From an uncultured Clostridia bacterium (lineage in GTDB: Bacteria; Bacillota; Clostridia; TANB77; CAG-465), in assembly GCA_947627255.1 (NCBI GenBank), contig CANQVI010000010.1, positions 1 through 36,581 of the forward strand: DNA of 36,581 nt, in the 5' to 3' direction. The translations under genes and the position numbers were made by a program. Under the pieces are notes generated by a model. It saw only the letters and a list, made by a program, of their open reading frames with translations, was not told where the DNA came from and did no database searches. Below, piece by piece: positions 1 through 8,095 of the stretch (within the stretch, counting starts at the first letter, position 1; each line of letters begins with the position of its first letter).

Positions 1-2
1 CT

Positions 3-548
3 TTATTCTATGTATATAGATATTACTCTAAATATATCATTTTCCGCATTTAAGCAGTTAATTTTATAGCCTATTGTTGTTATATCACAAGAATTTTCAT
101 AAATATCAATTAATTTGTCATATATCTCTTTATTTATTAAAAATTTATTTTCATCCATCTTAAAATATTTTTCGTTAAGTTCCGTTATTTTCCCATTTAA
201 TTTCTTTACTCTGTTATCAAAAGTTAATTTGTCTATAATATCATAATATAATTTGTTCTTTTTAATACTAGAAACATCCTCGATATTTATATATCTTTTT
301 TGTATTTCTACATTGCATAAATTACCTTTTTCATGTGATACATCAACTCTAGATTTATCATAACATTCTACTTTATCTGCAACGTGTCGTTGATTATTTT
401 CAAATTCAGGTCGTATAAATGTATTATTATTAGTTGTATATCCTCTTTTTTCTGAATACTCAAAAAAATCTATATCAAAAGATACATCTGACATTCTTGC
501 CGCCATACACTTTGCTATGTCAAAATTCAAATAAATATATAGTCTCAT
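3..548 (-). CDS. Hypothetical protein downstream of comEA
   Basis: I do not recognise this 181-aa protein. It starts at ATG 20 bases after the comEA stop, with GAGG only three bases before the ATG, so translation may depend on coupling to comEA. The N-terminus (MRLYIYLN) is followed by a hydrophilic, Asn/Asp/Lys-rich body with no signal peptide or membrane segment. The opening IYLNFD-type strand faintly resembles the start of DUF6414 proteins, but the rest is shorter and I would not assign it. The frame is closed by TAA at the very left edge, so the gene is complete. It is probably co-transcribed with comEA. Codon use is as AT-rich as its neighbours. The reading frame is probably real; the function is unknown. 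Confidence 0.6.
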   Translation of the reverse strand: MRLYIYLNFDIAKCMAARMSDVSFDIDFFEYSEKRGYTTNNNTFIRPEFENNQRHVADKVECYDKSRVDVSHEKGNLCNVEIQKRYINIEDVSSIKKNKLYYDIIDKLTFDNRVKKLNGKITELNEKYFKMDENKFLINKEIYDKLIDIYENSCDITTIGYKINCLNAENDIFRVISIYIE

Positions 549-568
549 ATACCTCTATTATATTTTAT

Positions 569-1138
569 TTATTTAACACAAATATATTCTTTTATTGCAT
601 TATATTTATACTCCCCTATGCCATTAACATTTAAAATATCCTCTATACTTTCAAATTTGTTATTTTTTCTATATTCAATTATATTATCTGCAAGTGTATC
701 TCCTATGCCGTCTAAAGTCTTAAGTTCTTCTTTTGTAGCCTTATTTATATTTATTAAATTATTATCTGTATCACTTTCTTCTGACTTTTCTTCAATTATC
801 TTTTTTGGTACATCAATTTTATCCGAATCATTAAGTTTTTCTGCTAAATTTAATTCAGTTATATCTGCCAAATCTGTAAAACCACCACACATTTCTATTA
901 AATCATTAAGCCTTGCTCCATCTTCTATATAATATACACCAGGCAAACATACTTCACCAGAAATATATACAGCAATTTTTCCAGAATACTTATCTACTTC
1001 AACTACTTCATCATTTATAACAATATCACTCTTTTTATTTTGGAATATAACAGAAATAACAGATATTAAAATAATAAATATTACTATTACATACGATTTA
1101 TATTTTTGAAAAAAATTTTTTATAGATTTAAAAAACAT
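569..1138 (-). CDS. comEA: ComEA-like competence DNA receptor (SLBB + helix-hairpin-helix)
   Basis: A 189-aa membrane-anchored DNA-binding protein. One N-terminal transmembrane helix (about residues 14-31) is followed by an SLBB/Soluble-ligand-binding-like domain (about 53-115, with VYISGEVCLPGVYYI). The C-terminus is a ComEA-type double helix-hairpin-helix (about 127-189), recognisable from ININKATKEELKTLDGIG and the second hairpin VNGIGEYKYNAI. In characterised Gram-positives ComEA sits outside the membrane and binds incoming double-stranded DNA for uptake. No comEB/comEC follows here; the next gene is an unknown ORF. The GGAGG ribosome site at 1151-1155 directly touches the T-tract of the upstream cvpA terminator, leaving no room for a separate promoter after the terminator. 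Expression therefore probably needs read-through. The family call is sound; a role in natural competence is inferred. Confidence 0.88.
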   Translation of the reverse strand: MFFKSIKNFFQKYKSYVIVIFIILISVISVIFQNKKSDIVINDEVVEVDKYSGKIAVYISGEVCLPGVYYIEDGARLNDLIEMCGGFTDLADITELNLAEKLNDSDKIDVPKKIIEEKSEESDTDNNLININKATKEELKTLDGIGDTLADNIIEYRKNNKFESIEDILNVNGIGEYKYNAIKEYICVK

Positions 1139-1154
1139 TTAGCTAAATAACCTC

Positions 1155-1190
1155 CAAAAAAATATAGAAGTTATGCAATGCATAACTTCT
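1155..1190 (-). terminator. Intrinsic terminator between cvpA and comEA
   Basis: Two 14-base arms (ATAGAAGTTATGCA and its complement) form a near-perfect palindrome at 1162-1190. On the minus strand it is followed by seven T residues that run directly into the comEA SD sequence GGAGG. There is no T-run on the plus strand, so it acts on the leftward transcript. Confidence 0.85.
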
Positions 1191-1195
1191 ATATA

Positions 1196-1825
1196 TTATA
1201 AATTCAAACCTAATTTTATTAAAGTAACTAAGAGGTTATTATTATATAAAAATTTGACTAAAATTGTTTTATTAATATATCCCATAATTGATGCAAACGC
1301 AGGTAATGGTGCTACAAAAGATAAAATTGCAAGTAATATCCATATTTTTATTAATATAGATATGATACCTAAAGCAGTTCCTCCAATTGAATTTATAGCA
1401 CTAAGCCCTGGTAAATTAAACACAATATTTAGTACCATTTGCAATATATAACATATTATTGAAACAACAATGAATATAGCAATAAAGCTTAATCCTTTTA
1501 TAACAAATCTAGCTATATTTTCAGATGTTTGTTCAATTTGTGCCTCATCTGTTATATCAGTTATAAACTGACTATAAAAAGATGTATTGTTTTCTGTACT
1601 TTCATTTAAATTTTTCTCTATGTTTTCTTGAACAGTTTCTTTAATAGTTTGTCCTAGTCCTGTATTATAAATTGCATCAGACACAGCAGACTGTAATGCA
1701 AAGGCTAATATAATAGATAATATTAATGACGCAAAACTTACTAATATTCCAACCAAACCTTTTTTATGTCCAGAATATGCACCTAATGCAATTATTGCAA
1801 GTACAACAATATCTAAAACTAACAT
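1196..1825 (-). CDS. cvpA: CvpA family membrane protein
   Basis: A CvpA/colicin V production family protein of 209 aa. It has an N-terminal LDIVVLAIIALGAYSGHKKG segment typical of the family, two further hydrophobic helices in the N-terminal half, a soluble Asn/Glu-rich loop (about residues 60-100), and two or three C-terminal membrane helices around FVIKGLSFIAIFIVVSIICY and the Gly-rich INSIGGTALG turn. In other bacteria CvpA is an inner-membrane protein linked to envelope homeostasis; the molecular activity is unresolved. An ATG at 1831 is only one base from AGGAGG (1833-1838), whereas the ATG at 1825 has a seven-base spacing, so the start is placed at 1825. It follows the DUF5711-like gene by 18 bases and ends at a strong terminator. 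Confidence 0.85.
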   Translation of the reverse strand: MLVLDIVVLAIIALGAYSGHKKGLVGILVSFASLILSIILAFALQSAVSDAIYNTGLGQTIKETVQENIEKNLNESTENNTSFYSQFITDITDEAQIEQTSENIARFVIKGLSFIAIFIVVSIICYILQMVLNIVFNLPGLSAINSIGGTALGIISILIKIWILLAILSFVAPLPAFASIMGYINKTILVKFLYNNNLLVTLIKLGLNL

Positions 1826-1843
1826 TTTCATTCCTCCTTATCT

Positions 1844-3160
1844 TTATAAATTAACAATATATATTTTATTTGTATAAATCAAGGCTAGACTTTTATCCTC
1901 ATTAAATACTATACACTTTTTAGGTGTAATATTAATATTTCTAGATTGTAATTCAACTCCCCACTTATTTAATATATAAACATAGTCTTGATATATATAA
2001 TAGTTTACAAGTTCACCACAAACCATAGATTTTGGTACAGAATCTACTAATGTAGTGCTAATTTTACTGCCATTATATGCAACATTTTCAATAATGTATT
2101 TGTTATCTGAAAGTTCTCTTTCAATGTAACTATAATAATTTGCATTTAATTTAACAAATAACATCTGAGTATTATCTAGTTCTTTTAAAGTTTCAAGATT
2201 ACCTGTATCTATATCCACCTTAACAATTTGATTATCTAATAACGCATATATATTTTTTCCTTCAACTTTAAAATCATATATAAACTGATTATCTAAACTT
2301 ATAATATCTCTTAATTGTTCCTCTTCTTTTTTAGAAATATCTATAATTCTAAATTTAACTCCTATATTAGAAGAATCTGTAACTGCTTCGCAAAATACCA
2401 CTTGTTGAGCATTATTTAACATTTCCATTGATATAATATTTTCTTGAGATAAATATGCATCATATTTATTTTTTCCTTTTTTATCATAAACGCTAATAAT
2501 ATTATTATATCCAGATGAATTTGAATATTCTAATGCCATATTACCATATTTATCTAAAAATGCATTTTTAATTACTCCATCAATTTTTTTATTTAATATT
2601 TCGTTATAACTTTCAAATAAGTAAAGTGTACCAGTTGAATTATTAGTAACAAGCATATATTTGCCTTCAACTAAAATGTTTGGAGTAAAACTATCTGAAA
2701 AATTATACGTCCATGTTACTTCTCCATCTTTATCGTATGTAGTAATTGTATTATTTGAATATACGTATAATTGTTCATTATACATACCATATATATCGCT
2801 ATCTTTTGTTACTAGCTCAATTACATTTTCATTTAGATTTTCTTTGTTTCCAATTTTTATTCCAAAAATAGGTCCATAATCGTAAATAATCCAAGTTACT
2901 AAGATAATAAATGCTATTATTATAAGAATAGTATTTATATTTATCCTATATCTAACTTTAGGACGTTCTATCATCATACCATTAGCATTTCTTTCAAACT
3001 TATTTATTCTACTATTTCTTTCACTATCTAATTCTTCTCTATTTCTGTTTACTATGTCTATGCTTTGTGATATATCTCTTTCAAGAGATTCGTCTATTGT
3101 ACCGTCAATATCTTCGTCTAAAAATACAGATGAATTTTTATTATTTATCTTTTTCTTCAT
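1844..3160 (-). CDS. DUF5711-like membrane-anchored protein
   Basis: A 438-aa protein with a charged cytoplasmic N-terminus of about 74 residues (rich in Asp, Glu, Arg, Asn), one transmembrane helix at about 75-95 (INTILIIIAFIILVTWIIYD), and a large external region made of repeated beta-strand segments such as SDIYGMYNEQLYVYSNNTI. The layout and beta-propeller-like repeats match the clostridial DUF5711 family. The function of that family is not known. The start is set at ATG 3160, preceded by GGGAG with a seven-base spacer; this overlaps the rarA 3' end by 20 bases, implying translational coupling. A longer frame to 3187 lacks a better ribosome site. Position between rarA and cvpA suggests one operon from the rarA promoter. 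An envelope role is inferred only. Confidence 0.78.
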   Translation of the reverse strand: MKKKINNKNSSVFLDEDIDGTIDESLERDISQSIDIVNRNREELDSERNSRINKFERNANGMMIERPKVRYRININTILIIIAFIILVTWIIYDYGPIFGIKIGNKENLNENVIELVTKDSDIYGMYNEQLYVYSNNTITTYDKDGEVTWTYNFSDSFTPNILVEGKYMLVTNNSTGTLYLFESYNEILNKKIDGVIKNAFLDKYGNMALEYSNSSGYNNIISVYDKKGKNKYDAYLSQENIISMEMLNNAQQVVFCEAVTDSSNIGVKFRIIDISKKEEEQLRDIISLDNQFIYDFKVEGKNIYALLDNQIVKVDIDTGNLETLKELDNTQMLFVKLNANYYSYIERELSDNKYIIENVAYNGSKISTTLVDSVPKSMVCGELVNYYIYQDYVYILNKWGVELQSRNINITPKKCIVFNEDKSLALIYTNKIYIVNL

Positions 3161-4397
3161 AAAAATTCTCCCATTCTCTTGGTTCAAAATATTTTGTACC
3201 TAATAGTTTATCTGGTAAATATTGTTGTTCAACTTTTCCATACTTATAATCATGAGGATATTTATATCCTTCACCATATCCAAATTCTTCCATTCCCTTA
3301 GCGACAGAATTTCTAATGTGCATTGGTACTTGTCCTACATCTTTCGTTTGCATATCTTCCATTGCCTTATTTATTCCCCTATATGACGTATTAGATTTAG
3401 GGCTTAATGCAACAGTTAAAGCCGCTTGTGCAAGCATTATTCTAGCCTCAGGCATACCTATTTGATGTACTGCATTCATTGCAGCAACAGCTACTTTTAA
3501 AGCATCACTATTAGCCAGTCCAACATCTTCTGAAGATTGAATTACTATTCTTCTTGCAATGAACATTGGATCTTCTCCAGCATCTAGCATTCTTGCCAAA
3601 TAGTGTAATGTAGCATCAGGGTCTGAGCCACGCATTGACTTAATAAATGCAGATATAACATCATAATGTGAATCATCTGTTTTATCATATATTGCTTTCT
3701 TTTGTTGTACACAATTTATAGCAACTTCCTTATTAACTATAATTTTCCCTTCACTATTCATATCTGTAGTAATAACTGCTAGTTCTAATGCATTTAAAGC
3801 AGTTCTTACATCACCGTTGGAACACATCGCTATATAATCCAATGCTTCTTCGCTTATTTCTAAGTTATAATTTCCAAGTCCATTTTCTTTATTTGTTATA
3901 CAATTTTGTAAAATCTTTTTTACATCATTTTGTGTAAGTTCTTTAAATTTAAATACTGTTGATCTTGAAATAAGGGCCTTATTTACAGAAAAATATGGGT
4001 TTTCAGTAGTAGCACCTATCAATATAACAGTTCCCTTTTCTACATGAGGCAATAATGCATCTTGTTGTAGCTTATTAAATCTATGAATTTCATCAATAAA
4101 TAGTATTACTTTTCCTGTAGGATTTGTAAATATATTTTGAGCTTCTTCTACAACAGCTTTTATATCTGAGACACCAGAAGTAGTGGCATTTAAAGTGACA
4201 AATTTATTTTTAGTTGTACTTGCTATGACACGTGCAAGTGATGTTTTTCCACAGCCTGGAGGTCCCCAAAATATTGCTGATGTAAGTTTATCTGCTTTTA
4301 TTAATCTATATAATAATTTATCTTTTCCTACTATTTCTTCTTGACCATAAAAATCTTCTAATTTTGTAGGTTTCATTCTATATGCAAGTGGTTCCAT
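3141..4397 (-). CDS. rarA: Replication-associated recombination protein A (RarA/MgsA), AAA+ ATPase
   Basis: A 418-aa AAA+ ATPase of the RarA/MgsA/WRNIP1 family, related to clamp-loader subunits and acting at stalled replication forks. The N-terminus MEPLAYRMKPTKLEDFYGQ is typical. Walker A is GPPGCGKT (residues 45-52) and Walker B is LFIDEIHRF (about 99-107). Sensor 1 lies in ILIGATTENP, and the family's C-terminal tetramerisation segment is present (SMRGSDPDATLHYLARML; RIVIQSSEDVGLAN). Length is normal for the family. The ribosome site is a modest GGGGTG four bases before the ATG. A well-formed promoter (4423-4451) sits just upstream after the transketolase terminator, so rarA opens an operon with the DUF5711-like gene and cvpA. 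Identification is secure. Confidence 0.96.
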   Translation of the reverse strand: MEPLAYRMKPTKLEDFYGQEEIVGKDKLLYRLIKADKLTSAIFWGPPGCGKTSLARVIASTTKNKFVTLNATTSGVSDIKAVVEEAQNIFTNPTGKVILFIDEIHRFNKLQQDALLPHVEKGTVILIGATTENPYFSVNKALISRSTVFKFKELTQNDVKKILQNCITNKENGLGNYNLEISEEALDYIAMCSNGDVRTALNALELAVITTDMNSEGKIIVNKEVAINCVQQKKAIYDKTDDSHYDVISAFIKSMRGSDPDATLHYLARMLDAGEDPMFIARRIVIQSSEDVGLANSDALKVAVAAMNAVHQIGMPEARIMLAQAALTVALSPKSNTSYRGINKAMEDMQTKDVGQVPMHIRNSVAKGMEEFGYGEGYKYPHDYKYGKVEQQYLPDKLLGTKYFEPREWENFYEEKDK

Positions 4398-4422
4398 ATT
4401 ACACCCCTATTTTTTCATTCTA

Positions 4423-4451
4423 ATTATATAATAAAAATTAGACATTATCAA
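4423..4451 (-). promoter_or_regulatory. Sigma-A-type promoter of rarA operon
   Basis: TTGATA (4446-4451) and TATAAT (4423-4428) on the minus strand are separated by exactly 17 bases. It lies between the transketolase terminator and the rarA start codon. Confidence 0.8.
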
Positions 4452-4480
4452 GGAATAATTAACATAAGATAAGAATATAT

Positions 4481-4516
4481 AAAAATAAAAGCATCTAAAA
4501 AACAATCTTAGATGCT
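4481..4516 (-). terminator. Intrinsic terminator after tkt C-half
   Basis: Nine-base arms AGCATCTAA and TTAGATGCT enclose a nine-base loop. On the minus strand TTTATTTTT follows. Seven T residues follow a short distance after the other arm on the plus strand, so weak bidirectional action is possible. Confidence 0.85.
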
Positions 4517-4524
4517 ATATTTTT

Positions 4525-5433
4525 TTATATAAATTTACTAATTATATTTTCTTTAGTAAGTCCAAAATATTCATATACTGCTTTGGCACTTCCTGATTTT
4601 CCAAATGTATCATTTATTCCTATTTTTTCTAGCTTCTTTGGATATTCTTCACATAGAACATTTGAAATTATACTTCCTATTCCACCAATTATACTATGGT
4701 CCTCTATTGATACTAGTTTATTTGTTTCTTTTGCACATTTTATTATAGTTTCTCTATCTACAGGTTTTATACTATATAAGTCTACAACTCTTACATCTAT
4801 ACCTTTTTCAGCAAGTTCTTTTTTGGAATTAAGTGCAATAGCTACAGTCGGACCATAAGCAAATATAGTACCATCTGTACCATTTCCAAATGTATTAGAG
4901 CCACCTATTTTAAATATATCATTTTCAGTATATATATCTTCTACATCACTTCTTCCAAGTCTAATATATTTTGGTCCTTCTTCATTTTTACAAAGTTCTA
5001 ATATTTTCTTAGTACTAATATCATCTGCAGGTGAAAGAACTTTCATAGTGGGTATTACATTCATTAAAGCTACATCTTCTATACATTGATGTGTTGGTCC
5101 ATCTTCACCTACCATTACCCCTGCATGAGTAGCACACAAATTAACATTAACATGTGAATAAGCAGCCGTATTTCTTACTTGATCATATGCTCTACCTGTC
5201 ATAAATATAGCAAATGTTGAAGCAAATACTGTCTTTTTGCAAAGTGCCAATCCACATGCTGTTCCTATCAAATCTGCTTCTGATATTCCCACATCTATAT
5301 GTCTTTTAGGGAACTCTTTTTTAAACATCTCAGTTTTAGTAGCATTAGCTACATCTGCATCTAAAACTACAACATTAGTATCATTACCTATGCTTACTAA
5401 ATATTCTCCATATGCCTTTCTTGTTGATTTCAT
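4525..5433 (-). CDS. Transketolase, C-terminal subunit
   Basis: The pyrimidine-binding plus C-terminal half of a split transketolase, 302 aa. It contains the family segment with the catalytic-cofactor Glu (DVGISEADLIGTACGLA, which contacts the thiamine diphosphate aminopyrimidine), ATHAGVMVGEDGPTHQ, and a C-terminal domain with SIEDHSIIGGIGS. Together with the N-terminal subunit at 6350-7156 it should form a functional enzyme of the non-oxidative pentose phosphate pathway, transferring two-carbon ketol units between sugar phosphates. GAGGTG lies five bases before the ATG. The stop of the unknown gene upstream overlaps the start (TAATG), so the two are translationally coupled. Unusually, the two transketolase halves are separated by that unknown 301-aa gene. 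The product is clear. Confidence 0.94.
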   Translation of the reverse strand: MKSTRKAYGEYLVSIGNDTNVVVLDADVANATKTEMFKKEFPKRHIDVGISEADLIGTACGLALCKKTVFASTFAIFMTGRAYDQVRNTAAYSHVNVNLCATHAGVMVGEDGPTHQCIEDVALMNVIPTMKVLSPADDISTKKILELCKNEEGPKYIRLGRSDVEDIYTENDIFKIGGSNTFGNGTDGTIFAYGPTVAIALNSKKELAEKGIDVRVVDLYSIKPVDRETIIKCAKETNKLVSIEDHSIIGGIGSIISNVLCEEYPKKLEKIGINDTFGKSGSAKAVYEYFGLTKENIISKFI

Positions 5434-6338
5434 TATATCACCTCATCTATTATATCGTTAAAATTTAAAAGCTCTAATGTAGATATGTCTTGTATTAACA
5501 TATCGTTATACATAGTTTGTTCCATAGGCTTATTTTTTATCTTTTTCTTTTCATTTATTTTATCTATCATATTAGCATTTTCTACATTTATTTTATTAAC
5601 AAATTCTTTATTAAAAAACATTGGTATTTTTACATTTTCATTTAATACAACTAAAGATTTTTCTTCTGGTATTTCAAAGTTATACTCATCTGAAATTGCT
5701 GATATAAAATCATCAATATCCTTAGATTTATATCCACAATTTTTAGTAATTGATATTATCTCATATAAGCTTTTATTGTCTGGTATATATTTTTTATTCA
5801 TTACTTCTACTCTTTTTAAATTATAATTTTCTAATAATGCTTTTTTTATTTTTGATTTACCAGTTATTTTTTCAAAAATATTATTTTTCTTAGAGTATTT
5901 TTCTATATTTTTATCTATTGATATAATCTCTTGATTTCTTATTAAATCATTTGCTTTTTCTGCAAATTTATTTATATATTCTTTTGTTGTTAACTCTTTA
6001 TTTTCTTGAACCAACTCATTAATATTACTTAACTTTATATCATCAAGATATAGCATATTATTTAGTAATTTATATTGTTCATTTAATTTTTCATTATTAT
6101 CACAGTCATTTAAATTAGTTAAAATTTCCTCTGTTTTTTCTATATATTTATTTAATCCATCTATAATTTCATTATTGGTATTACATATATTGCTTTCTTT
6201 AATTCCTACTTTTTTTGCAAAATTATATCTATTATTTAATTCTTCATTTTGTTCTTCTACTTTTTTACTAATTTCATGTGCCTTAGTTTTAATTTTATCT
6301 ATTCTAAAATTAATTTCATTTTTAGATATATTTTCCAT
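5433..6338 (-). CDS. Unknown coiled-coil protein lodged between transketolase halves
   Basis: I do not recognise this 301-aa protein. It is rich in Lys, Glu, Asn and Ile. The N-terminal half reads as long amphipathic helices (for example KAHEISKKVEEQNEELNNRY), likely coiled coil. A more compact middle and C-terminal part follows (IFEKITGKSKIKKALLENYN; KIPMFFNKEFVNKI). No signal peptide, membrane helix, or known catalytic motif is visible. The frame extends to GTG 6350, but three consecutive GTG codons there look like part of the ribosome site region; ATG 6338 is chosen, 11 bases after the tkt N-half stop. Its stop overlaps the next start as TAATG. Tight coupling on both sides says it is made with the transketolase subunits. 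A structural or glycan-related role is possible but unsupported. Confidence 0.75.
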   Translation of the reverse strand: MENISKNEINFRIDKIKTKAHEISKKVEEQNEELNNRYNFAKKVGIKESNICNTNNEIIDGLNKYIEKTEEILTNLNDCDNNEKLNEQYKLLNNMLYLDDIKLSNINELVQENKELTTKEYINKFAEKANDLIRNQEIISIDKNIEKYSKKNNIFEKITGKSKIKKALLENYNLKRVEVMNKKYIPDNKSLYEIISITKNCGYKSKDIDDFISAISDEYNFEIPEEKSLVVLNENVKIPMFFNKEFVNKINVENANMIDKINEKKKIKNKPMEQTMYNDMLIQDISTLELLNFNDIIDEVI

Positions 6339-6349
6339 TTTCACCACCA

Positions 6350-7156
6350 CTATTTTGAAAGCTCATTAATTGCAATTTTATATTCTTCTTCATTAGGTGC
6401 TTTTCCATGCCATCCTGCTTCATTTTCCATATATGATACACCTTTACCTTTTATTGTATGTGCTATTATAATATTAGGTTTTAAAGACTTTTTAGCATTA
6501 TTTACAGCTGATATTATTTCTTCGAAATTATGTCCATCTATTTCTTGCACATTCCATCCAAAAGAAGCAAATTTTTCATTTAAGTTATCCACACTTTTAA
6601 CATCTTTAATTGTGCCATCTATTTGAAGGCCATTATAATCTAAAAATGCAATAACATTATTTAATCTATATTTGTTAGCTGTCATACAAGCTTCCCAAAT
6701 TTGTCCTTCTTCTATTTCTCCATCACCTAAAACACAGTATACATATCCTTCTTTGTCATCTAATTTTTTAGCCAGTGCCATACCATTTGCTATAGATAAG
6801 CCTTGACCTAATGAACCACTAGATACATCTATTCCTTTTATTTTATTAGAAGGATGCCCCTCTAAGTAACTATCTATTTTTCTTAAGGTCTTTAAATCTT
6901 CATGTGGTATATATCCTTTACTAGAAAGCACTGCATAATATGCTGGTGCAGCATGACCTTTAGATAAAATAAATTTATCTATTCTATCTCCATTTTCATC
7001 TAAATTTAAATTCATTATATTATGATATAATGCTACTAATATATCCATACAAGATAATGAGCCACCTGGATGACCAGACTTTGCATTATATACCATATCT
7101 ATAACATCTATACGTGCCTTTCTAGCAATCTCTTTCATATCTTCTAAATTTGCCAT
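6350..7156 (-). CDS. Transketolase, N-terminal subunit
   Basis: The thiamine-diphosphate-binding half of a split transketolase, 268 aa. It carries the N-terminal AKSGHPGGSLSCMDILVALY block, the FILSKGHAAPAYYA active-site His region, SSGSLGQGLS, and the thiamine-diphosphate motif that begins GDGEIEEGQIWEA and ends about 27 residues later in LDYN. Length is normal for the stand-alone N-subunit found in many Clostridia and archaea. The start has AGGAGG six to seven bases upstream. It follows the Alg13-like gene by nine bases and precedes the unknown coiled-coil gene, with the C-terminal half further down the same operon. It acts in the non-oxidative pentose phosphate pathway in the cytoplasm. 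Certain at family level. Confidence 0.95.
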   Translation of the reverse strand: MANLEDMKEIARKARIDVIDMVYNAKSGHPGGSLSCMDILVALYHNIMNLNLDENGDRIDKFILSKGHAAPAYYAVLSSKGYIPHEDLKTLRKIDSYLEGHPSNKIKGIDVSSGSLGQGLSIANGMALAKKLDDKEGYVYCVLGDGEIEEGQIWEACMTANKYRLNNVIAFLDYNGLQIDGTIKDVKSVDNLNEKFASFGWNVQEIDGHNFEEIISAVNNAKKSLKPNIIIAHTIKGKGVSYMENEAGWHGKAPNEEEYKIAINELSK

Positions 7157-7165
7157 ATATGCCTC

Positions 7166-7630
7166 CTATATTTCTTTTCTTAATATATCAAGATAATTAT
7201 TATCTGAGTTATATTGTTTTAACTCTATTTTCATAATCTTTTCTATTAAATCATCCAAATTATCTACACCGTCTTTATAATACAAAATATATCCTTCTTT
7301 TTCAAGTTCCTCACAGATTTCTATTTGATGATCATTTATATGCTCACCATATTTTTCTAATCTAGGAACTGCTATAACCCTCTTACCTTTTTTAATAGCT
7401 GAGAAAATTGTACCAACTCCACCATGAGATATAATTAAATCTGCTTCTAGTATATCTTTTTCCATTTCATCTAATGGTATGAAATCAAAAATGTCCATTT
7501 TTTTATTGCTATACTTTGTATATCCTACCTGTGCAACAATTTTTTCTTTTTTTAACTTTTTACTTTTTTCTACTAATTCAAATATCCTATTAAATTGTTG
7601 TTTCTGTGTTCCTACTGTAACTAAAACCAT
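7166..7630 (-). CDS. Alg13/PssE-like glycosyltransferase catalytic subunit
   Basis: A 154-aa protein homologous to the C-terminal (nucleotide-sugar-binding) domain of GT28 enzymes, as found in Alg13, PssE and Cps14G. Visible motifs are the start MVLVTVGTQKQQFNRIFE, the middle ADLIISHGGVGTI (donor-binding His-Gly-Gly loop) and VAVPRLEKYGEHINDHQ. In the family this subunit works with an Alg14/PssD-like membrane partner to transfer a sugar (GlcNAc, Gal or GlcA, depending on the system) to a lipid-linked acceptor. The partner gene lies immediately upstream with zero spacing (its TAA touches this ATG). AGGAAGG precedes the start. The donor and final glycan cannot be told from sequence. Its presence in an rnc operon rather than a capsule locus is unusual. 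Confidence 0.88.
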   Translation of the reverse strand: MVLVTVGTQKQQFNRIFELVEKSKKLKKEKIVAQVGYTKYSNKKMDIFDFIPLDEMEKDILEADLIISHGGVGTIFSAIKKGKRVIAVPRLEKYGEHINDHQIEICEELEKEGYILYYKDGVDNLDDLIEKIMKIELKQYNSDNNYLDILRKEI

Positions 7631-8095
7631 TTATATCAACCTTCCTAAATATTCAGCTTTTTTGTATTTTTTAGTAAGTCCTTCCCATTGTACATAAAAT
7701 TTATCTGCAATTTTATATACATTTTTTCCTGTTCCAGATAAATCTTTAATTTTTGCCATCGTCTCTATATATATTACTTTTGCACCAAAAAATTTACCTA
7801 CATAGCAAAAGAAACCACCTATTTGTGCTCCAGTAGATACAATAGTATCAGGTTTAAATTTTGCAACTATTTTTATTGTTAATATTAAATTTTTAAATAT
7901 AGTTTTTACATATTTAAATTTATTCTTACATGGTCCATAATCTACATATTTTATATTATACTTATCTTTTAAAACTCTTGTAACGTCTGTATCTTCTGTA
8001 GCTAATATATAATCATATTCATCAAATAGTTTTTCTAGCTTTAGTAACTCAGTTAAATGTCCACCAGAGCTTGCTGCAAAAATTACCTTTTTCAT
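7631..8095 (-). CDS. Alg14/PssD-like glycosyltransferase membrane-anchoring subunit
   Basis: A 154-aa protein of the Alg14/PssD/Cps14F family. It shows the glycine-rich N-terminus KVIFAASSGGHLTELLKL, a mildly hydrophobic helix about residues 65-80 (TIFKNLILTIKIVAKF), VSTGAQIGGFFCYVGKFFGA, VIYIETMAKI, and the C-terminal YVQWEGLTKKYKKAEYLGRL. These match the acceptor-binding, membrane-associated half of two-component GT28-like transferases. Its start overlaps the ELP3-like gene stop as TAATG, and it is followed without a gap by the Alg13-like catalytic subunit, so the two are very likely made in equal amounts. It likely acts at the inner face of the cell membrane on an undecaprenyl-linked precursor; that substrate is inferred from the family. 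Confidence 0.88.
   Translation of the reverse strand: MKKVIFAASSGGHLTELLKLEKLFDEYDYILATEDTDVTRVLKDKYNIKYVDYGPCKNKFKYVKTIFKNLILTIKIVAKFKPDTIVSTGAQIGGFFCYVGKFFGAKVIYIETMAKIKDLSGTGKNVYKIADKFYVQWEGLTKKYKKAEYLGRLI

Noticed and set aside
1191-1223. Possible comEA promoter at the cvpA 3' end (TATAAT at 1195-1200)
   Set aside because: The -10 is fine but the -35 at 17 bases (TTTAAT) is poor, and the transcript would start within the terminator hairpin. Not listed as a feature.
5485-5826. Hydrophobic plus-strand open frame opposite the unknown coiled-coil gene
   Set aside because: Lys/Glu/Asn-rich genes give Phe/Leu/Ile-rich shadows on the other strand; no promoter or ribosome site was found.
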